Positions 14,578 through 18,169 of a stretch of 18,169 nucleotides of DNA are shown here, piece after piece; the first letter of the stretch is position 1; each line of letters starts with the position of its first letter. This stretch comes from Vulcanimicrobiota bacterium (GTDB taxonomy: Bacteria; Vulcanimicrobiota; Vulcanimicrobiia; Vulcanimicrobiales; Vulcanimicrobiaceae). The stretch covers positions 1 to 18,169 of the forward strand of contig JASHPC010000288.1 in NCBI GenBank assembly GCA_030038335.1. The letters run 5' to 3'. Under the pieces are notes generated by a model. It ran no database searches. It was not told the DNA's origin and saw only the letters and a list, made by a program, of their open reading frames with translations. The translations under genes were made by a program, and so were the position numbers.

Positions 14578-17070
14578 CTATGTAACTGCCGGCTCTGGTG
14601 GTTGCGGAGCCTCTAGGGACGGGATCTTCGTGAACTTGAGTTTCTCGCTGTCGCTCGCGTCGACGTCGGCAAGGATGTGATCTCCGGTTTGGAACTTGCC
14701 GCGCAGCATCTCTTCGGCGATCTCGTCCTCGACGTTGCGCTGGATCGCCCGACGCAGCGGACGCGCTCCGAACTGCGGGTCCCAACCCTTGCGCGCGAGC
14801 AACGCCTTCGCTGCCTCGGTGACGCTCAGGTGCATATCCTGAGCGCGCACCTCGCGCATGACTTTCTCAAGCTCGAGCCCCACGATCTCCTCGATCTGCT
14901 CGCGCGTCAACTGATGGAACACGACCACCTCGTCGACGCGGTTGATGAACTCCGGGCGGAACGTCGTCTTGACTTCCTCGAGGATCTTGTTCTTCATCCG
15001 CTCGTACGCGCGTTGCTCGTCTTCGCCCGACGTCTTCTGCAAACGGAAGCCGATGTCGGTCGTCGTCTGCATTCCGGTCGCGCCGATGTTCGACGTCATG
15101 ATGATGACGGTGTTCTTGAAATCGACTTGCCGCCCCTGAGAATCCGTGAGGCGCCCGTCGTCGAGCACTTGCAGGAGCAAGTTGAAGACGTCGGGATGCG
15201 CCTTCTCGATTTCGTCGAGCAGCACGACCGAGTACGGCCGGCGGCGCACGGCCTCGGTGAGCTGACCGCCCTCTTCGTATCCGACGTAACCGGGAGGCGC
15301 TCCGACGAGCCTGCTCACCGCGTACTTCTCCATATACTCGGACATGTCGATGCGCACCATCGACTCTTCATCGTCGAAGAGGAAGGCGGCAACGCTGCGC
15401 GCGACCTCCGTCTTTCCGACGCCGGTGGGACCGAGGAAGATGAACGGGCCGATTGGACGACTCGGATTCTTGAGCCCCGCGCGCGATCGGCGAATCGCCC
15501 GCGTGACGACCTCGATTGCTTCGTCTTGTCCGACGACGCGCGTGTGGAGCTCCTGTTTCATGTTGAGGAGCTTCTCCGTCTCGGCTTGCGCGAGGCGGCT
15601 GACGGGAATCTTCGTCCAGGATCCGACGATCTCGGCGATGTGCTCGGCAGTAACTTTCAAGACCCGCTCGCCAGTCGCGCGCTTGTCCTTCCATTCCTGG
15701 TCGAAGCGTGCGCGCTCGAGGCGCAGTTTCTCCTCGCGTTCGCGAATCGCGGCAGCGCGATCGAACTCCTGATTGTTGACGACGCTCTCTTTCTCCGCGA
15801 GGACCTTGCGCAGTTGCGCATCGATCTCGCGAATCTCCGGCGGCGGCAGCGTTGCCTGCAAGCGAACGCGCGAACTCGCTTCGTCGATGAGGTCGACCGC
15901 TTTGTCCGGAAGGAAGCGGTCGGTGATGTACCGATCGCCGAGGCGCGCGGCGGCGGCGAGCGCATCGTCGGTGATCTGCACTTTGTGATGCGCTTCGTAG
16001 CGGTCGCGTAGCCCTTTGAGAATCTCTATCGTCTCTTCAACTGACGGCTCACCGACCATCACGGGCTGAAAGCGGCGCTCGAGTGCGGAGTCTTTCTCGA
16101 TGTGCTTACGGAACTCGTTGAGCGTCGTCGCACCGATGCACTGAAGCTCGCCTCTCGCGAGAGCCGGCTTGATGATGTTGCTCGCGTCGATTGCGCCTTC
16201 GGCCGCGCCGGCGCCGACGAGCGTGTGCAGCTCGTCGATAAAAAGGATGATCTCGCCGGCCGCATTGCGGATCTCGTCCATCACGCGCTTCATGCGCTCT
16301 TCGAACTCGCCGCGGTACTTCGTTCCGGCAACGAGACCAGCGAGATCGAGCGTGATGACGCGACGATCGCGCAGCTGCTCAGGAATCTCGCCCTTGATGA
16401 CGCGCTGCGCGAGACCCTCGGCGATTGCGGTCTTACCGACGCCGGGCTCGCCGATGAGCGCGGGATTATTCTTCGTGCGTCGCGAGAGAATTTGAATGAC
16501 ACGTTCGATTTCGAGGTTGCGCCCGATGACGGGATCGAGCTTACCATCGCGCGCGAGCTGCGTGAGATCGCGTCCGTACGCGTCGAGCGTCGGCGTCTTC
16601 CCTTTGCCTTTCGGCGCAGGTGGTTGGCCCTCCGCGCCGAGGAGCGAGGTCGTCTGCACGCGCACTTTCGCAGGATCGACTCCGAGATTCGTGAGCACGC
16701 GCGCCGCAACGCCCTCGCCTTCGCGAATCAAACCGAGTAGCAGGTGCTCCGTGCCGATGTAGTTGTGGTTGAGCTGGCGCGCTTCTTCAAACGCAAGCTC
16801 GATGACACGCTTCGCGCGCGGCGTGAACACCATCTCTTGCTGAACCGTTTGGCCGCCACGGCCCACGATCGCTTCGACCTCTTGGCGAACCTTCGCCAGG
16901 TTGACGCCGAGCGACTCGAGCACTTTCGCCGCGAGACTCTCGCCCTCGGAGATGATGCCGAGCAGAATGTGCTCGGTTCCGATATAATTGTTTCCGAGCC
17001 GCTGCGCTTCTTCTTGAGCGAGCACGATGCTTCGCCTAGCGCGCTCGGTAAACGGTTCCCACATCGACAT
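14578..17070 (-). CDS. clpC: ClpC-type AAA+ ATPase (Clp/Hsp100 unfoldase)
   Basis: An 830-residue two-ring AAA+ chaperone. In order it has a double Clp N-domain (two copies of NYIGTEH at 28-34 and 103-109), a first AAA module with Walker A GEPGVGKT (207-214) and Walker B ILFIDE (275-280), a UVR-like middle segment (about 425-460, EFDRAAAIREREEKL), and a second AAA module with Walker A GPTGVGKT (547-554) and Walker B VVLLDE (615-620). A C-terminal D2-small domain with GARPLRRAIQRNVEDEIAE follows. The short UVR middle domain separates it from ClpB and ClpA. ClpC unfolds proteins and feeds them to ClpP, which is not in this window. It has its own TAGAAT element right before the ATG. No mcsA, mcsB or ctsR genes lie beside it, unlike in Firmicutes. 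Confidence 0.97.
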   Translation of the reverse strand: MSMWEPFTERARRSIVLAQEEAQRLGNNYIGTEHILLGIISEGESLAAKVLESLGVNLAKVRQEVEAIVGRGGQTVQQEMVFTPRAKRVIELAFEEARQLNHNYIGTEHLLLGLIREGEGVAARVLTNLGVDPAKVRVQTTSLLGAEGQPPAPKGKGKTPTLDAYGRDLTQLARDGKLDPVIGRNLEIERVIQILSRRTKNNPALIGEPGVGKTAIAEGLAQRVIKGEIPEQLRDRRVITLDLAGLVAGTKYRGEFEERMKRVMDEIRNAAGEIILFIDELHTLVGAGAAEGAIDASNIIKPALARGELQCIGATTLNEFRKHIEKDSALERRFQPVMVGEPSVEETIEILKGLRDRYEAHHKVQITDDALAAAARLGDRYITDRFLPDKAVDLIDEASSRVRLQATLPPPEIREIDAQLRKVLAEKESVVNNQEFDRAAAIREREEKLRLERARFDQEWKDKRATGERVLKVTAEHIAEIVGSWTKIPVSRLAQAETEKLLNMKQELHTRVVGQDEAIEVVTRAIRRSRAGLKNPSRPIGPFIFLGPTGVGKTEVARSVAAFLFDDEESMVRIDMSEYMEKYAVSRLVGAPPGYVGYEEGGQLTEAVRRRPYSVVLLDEIEKAHPDVFNLLLQVLDDGRLTDSQGRQVDFKNTVIIMTSNIGATGMQTTTDIGFRLQKTSGEDEQRAYERMKNKILEEVKTTFRPEFINRVDEVVVFHQLTREQIEEIVGLELEKVMREVRAQDMHLSVTEAAKALLARKGWDPQFGARPLRRAIQRNVEDEIAEEMLRGKFQTGDHILADVDASDSEKLKFTKIPSLEAPQPPEPAVT

Positions 17071-17082
17071 ATCAGTATTCTA
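17071..17082 (-). promoter_or_regulatory. clpC -10 element placed for a leaderless or near-leaderless mRNA
   Basis: On the minus strand the sequence is TAGAAT-ACTGAT-ATG. TAGAAT (17082-17077) matches the -10 consensus at five of six positions, and only 6 nt separate it from the clpC ATG. Standard initiation about 7 nt downstream of the element would start at the A of the ATG. No Shine-Dalgarno is present at normal distance; the nearest GAGAG is 17 nt away. A good -35 is not seen. Confidence 0.5.
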
Positions 17083-17111
17083 CCAAACTCTCACGTTGCA
17101 GACTCGGTTGC

Positions 17112-17567
17112 TCATAGTGAGAAGCGCAGACCTGCGAAACCGGCAGTCGTACCGCCCACTTGCAAGCCTTGATAGAGCCGCAGCTCTATCGAAACGTGCG
17201 GTGCGATCCCCTTTCCTCCGAAGACCGTAACGACCGGGCCTGTCGTCCTGCCGACGGAAAGATTGCCGATTCCCGCACCGGCGCCGACGTACGCGCCGCC
17301 GAAGCCGCCGCCGGAAAGACCGCGAATCTCTCCCGTAATTGCATAGCCTCCCTGCTTGGTAACCGGAACGAGCAAAGTTGCCTGCAGCCCAAACGGTACG
17401 ACGGGAATCGACGACGCCGTGCTCAGCATGACGGCACCGCCTGCTTGCGCAGGGGACGTGCCCGCCCAAGCGCCGCCGGCAATCGAGACGTCCGCTCGCG
17501 CCGTGCCGCGGAGCGCACCACTCGCCGCAAAGAGGAGAATCGATGCGACCAAAATCGGCTTTCGCAT
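17112..17567 (-). CDS. Small secreted glycine-rich protein, possible outer-membrane beta-barrel
   Basis: I do not recognise the family. The 151-residue product begins with a clean Sec signal peptide (about 1-25, MRKPILVASILLFAASGALR then GTARA). The mature part of about 126 residues has no cysteine and no further membrane helix, and is rich in Gly, Ala, Val and Thr in alternating patterns such as GGGFGGAYVGAGAGIGNL and VSIELRLYQGL. It ends FAGLRFSL, which resembles the aromatic-rich last strand of outer-membrane barrels. A small barrel or surface protein is therefore plausible. The ATG directly abuts a purine-rich AAAAGGGGGGAGG, an unusually close ribosome site. It lies 41 bp upstream of clpC in the same direction and diverges from the MIP18-like gene. 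Confidence 0.72.
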   Translation of the reverse strand: MRKPILVASILLFAASGALRGTARADVSIAGGAWAGTSPAQAGGAVMLSTASSIPVVPFGLQATLLVPVTKQGGYAITGEIRGLSGGGFGGAYVGAGAGIGNLSVGRTTGPVVTVFGGKGIAPHVSIELRLYQGLQVGGTTAGFAGLRFSL

Positions 17568-17625
17568 CCTCCCCCCTTTTCACACGGGGAATCGGGACCC
17601 TCCGGCTCCAACTCCGTGCCACGAA

Positions 17626-17937
17626 ATGCCTACAGTTGAAGAAGTACGGAACGCCCTCGTCGAGGTGAAGGATCCCGAGTTGAATCTCGGCATCATCGAC
17701 CTTGGGCTCGTCTACGACGTCATTCTCGAAGGAGAACGAGGCGAAAACGTCACCGTGGTGATGACGCTCACGTCGCCGATGTGTCCGGTGGGGCCGCTCT
17801 TCAAGAAATCCGTTGAAGATCGCGTCCGCGCAATCGACGGTGTTGCGAGCGCGAAAGCCGAGATCACCTTCACGCCGCCGTGGGACCCCGCGACGATGGC
17901 GTCAGACGATGTGAAAGCGATGCTCGGAATTTGGTAG
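17626..17937 (+). CDS. MIP18/DUF59-family Fe-S cluster assembly protein (SufT/PaaD-like)
   Basis: A 103-residue cytoplasmic protein. Family motifs are VKDPELNLGIIDLGLVYDV (14-32), the segment MTLTSPMCPVGP with the conserved Cys53, and TFTPPWDPATMASDDVKAML near the end. Members help mature Fe-S proteins; some act with the SUF system (SufT) and others with specific dioxygenases (PaaD). No suf or paa genes are in this window, so a general Fe-S role is more likely. The ATG at 17626 is the natural start; the frame is open further 5' but that part runs antisense through the neighbouring gene. No Shine-Dalgarno precedes it. It ends 1 nt before the stop of the convergent NHL-repeat gene. Confidence 0.92.
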   Translation: MPTVEEVRNALVEVKDPELNLGIIDLGLVYDVILEGERGENVTVVMTLTSPMCPVGPLFKKSVEDRVRAIDGVASAKAEITFTPPWDPATMASDDVKAMLGIW

Positions 17938-17938
17938 C

Positions 17939-18169
17939 TTAGTAGATGCCAATTCCGGACGGATACGTAAGACCCGTCGTCCCGTTGGCCGGAATCTGTC
18001 GTGCCGGCGTAGCGTTCCCGCTTGCAGATGCAGAGAACACGATCACTGACTCGTCGTAATCCGCGACATAGATCGTGCCACCGTTGTCAACGACGACGCC
18101 GTAGGGACACTCCATGCCTGTGTTCGTTCCGGCAATCGTCTTCATGAGCGTTCCCGTCGAGCTGTACTC
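17939..18169 (-). CDS. NHL/beta-propeller repeat protein, C-terminal part (partial)
   Basis: The last 76 codons of a gene whose start lies beyond the window; the frame is open to the final base. It shows one full propeller-type repeat, CPYGVVVDNGGTIYVADYDE followed by SVIVFSASASGNATPARQI, then a closing YPSGIGIY before TAA. The 'P.G+.+D..G.IYVAD' pattern is typical of NHL/SMP-30-like propellers. From memory, the 'V+SASASGNATP' extension is common in long secreted repeat proteins of Eremiobacterota-like genomes, and this is part of my lineage guess. Such propellers are usually exported and bind ligands or proteins; the function here is unknown. The ATG at 18145 is an internal Met, not the start. 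Confidence 0.82.
   Translation of the reverse strand, partial: EYSSTGTLMKTIAGTNTGMECPYGVVVDNGGTIYVADYDESVIVFSASASGNATPARQIPANGTTGLTYPSGIGIY

Noticed and set aside
14677..16011. Plus-strand open frame of 444 codons opposite clpC
   Set aside because: It is a mirror of the conserved clpC sequence, with no recognisable domain and no ribosome site of its own.
17356..17625. N-terminal extension of the MIP18-like protein
   Set aside because: The upstream codons run antisense through the secreted protein gene and do not resemble the family, which normally starts near MPTVEEVRNAL.
1..18169. Phage, transposon, defence, toxin-antitoxin, CRISPR or tRNA/rRNA content
   Set aside because: No transposase, integrase, repeat-spacer pattern, terminal repeats or structural RNA genes were seen on either strand. 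Base composition looks uniform across the gene blocks by eye.

Overview
The window is a dense, GC-rich bacterial segment made of housekeeping and catabolic operons. It shows no phage, transposon, CRISPR array, rRNA or tRNA. A TolC-like outer-membrane channel, an EmrA-like adaptor and a LolA-like periplasmic protein point to a diderm cell. A glucose-6-phosphate dehydrogenase operon carrying opcA, a ClpC-type Hsp100 and an NHL-type repeat protein with an 'ASASGN'-style repeat fit an uncultured lineage close to Candidatus Eremiobacterota (WPS-2). That placement is an inference from gene content and not a measured phylogeny.

Layout. (1) 1-3304, plus strand: the tail of a 6-phosphogluconate dehydrogenase gene, then zwf, opcA and pgl. 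With gnd this is a complete oxidative pentose phosphate operon with overlapping or nearly touching genes. (2) 3301-7446, minus strand: a four-gene translationally coupled operon in the order LolA-like protein, TetR regulator, EmrA/HlyD adaptor, TolC channel. It has no inner-membrane pump gene. It converges on pgl, and both operons end inside one CTAG. (3) 7447-7503: a short gap with a clean 20-bp interrupted palindrome (probable TetR operator) inside a longer 8-bp inverted repeat. (4) 7504-13229, minus strand: the histidine utilisation operon hutH-hutU-hutI-hutF. The last gene carries an apparent frameshift. (5) 13230-13514: a 285-bp non-coding region with a 7-bp-arm inverted repeat upstream of hutH and a run of small hairpins behind the next gene. 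(6) 13515-14501, minus: a WYL-domain transcription factor. (7) 14578-17070, minus: clpC, with a TAGAAT element placed as if the mRNA were leaderless. (8) 17112-17567, minus: a small secreted or outer-membrane glycine-rich protein. (9) 17626-17937, plus: a MIP18/SufT-like Fe-S assembly factor. (10) 17939-18169, minus: the C-terminus of an NHL-repeat protein running off the window.

How the parts work together. Block 1 turns glucose-6-phosphate into ribulose-5-phosphate with NADPH, and OpcA is the expected activator of Zwf. Block 4 turns histidine into glutamate through urocanate, imidazolonepropionate, formimidoylglutamate and formylglutamate; the only candidate enzyme for the formimidoylglutamate step is the frameshifted gene. 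Block 2 looks like a self-regulated envelope or export module whose energy-coupled pump must be encoded elsewhere. I found no clear new defence or mobile system. The least explained items are the LolA-TetR-EmrA-TolC unit with its operator, the hutF break, and the structured non-coding region between hutH and the WYL gene.
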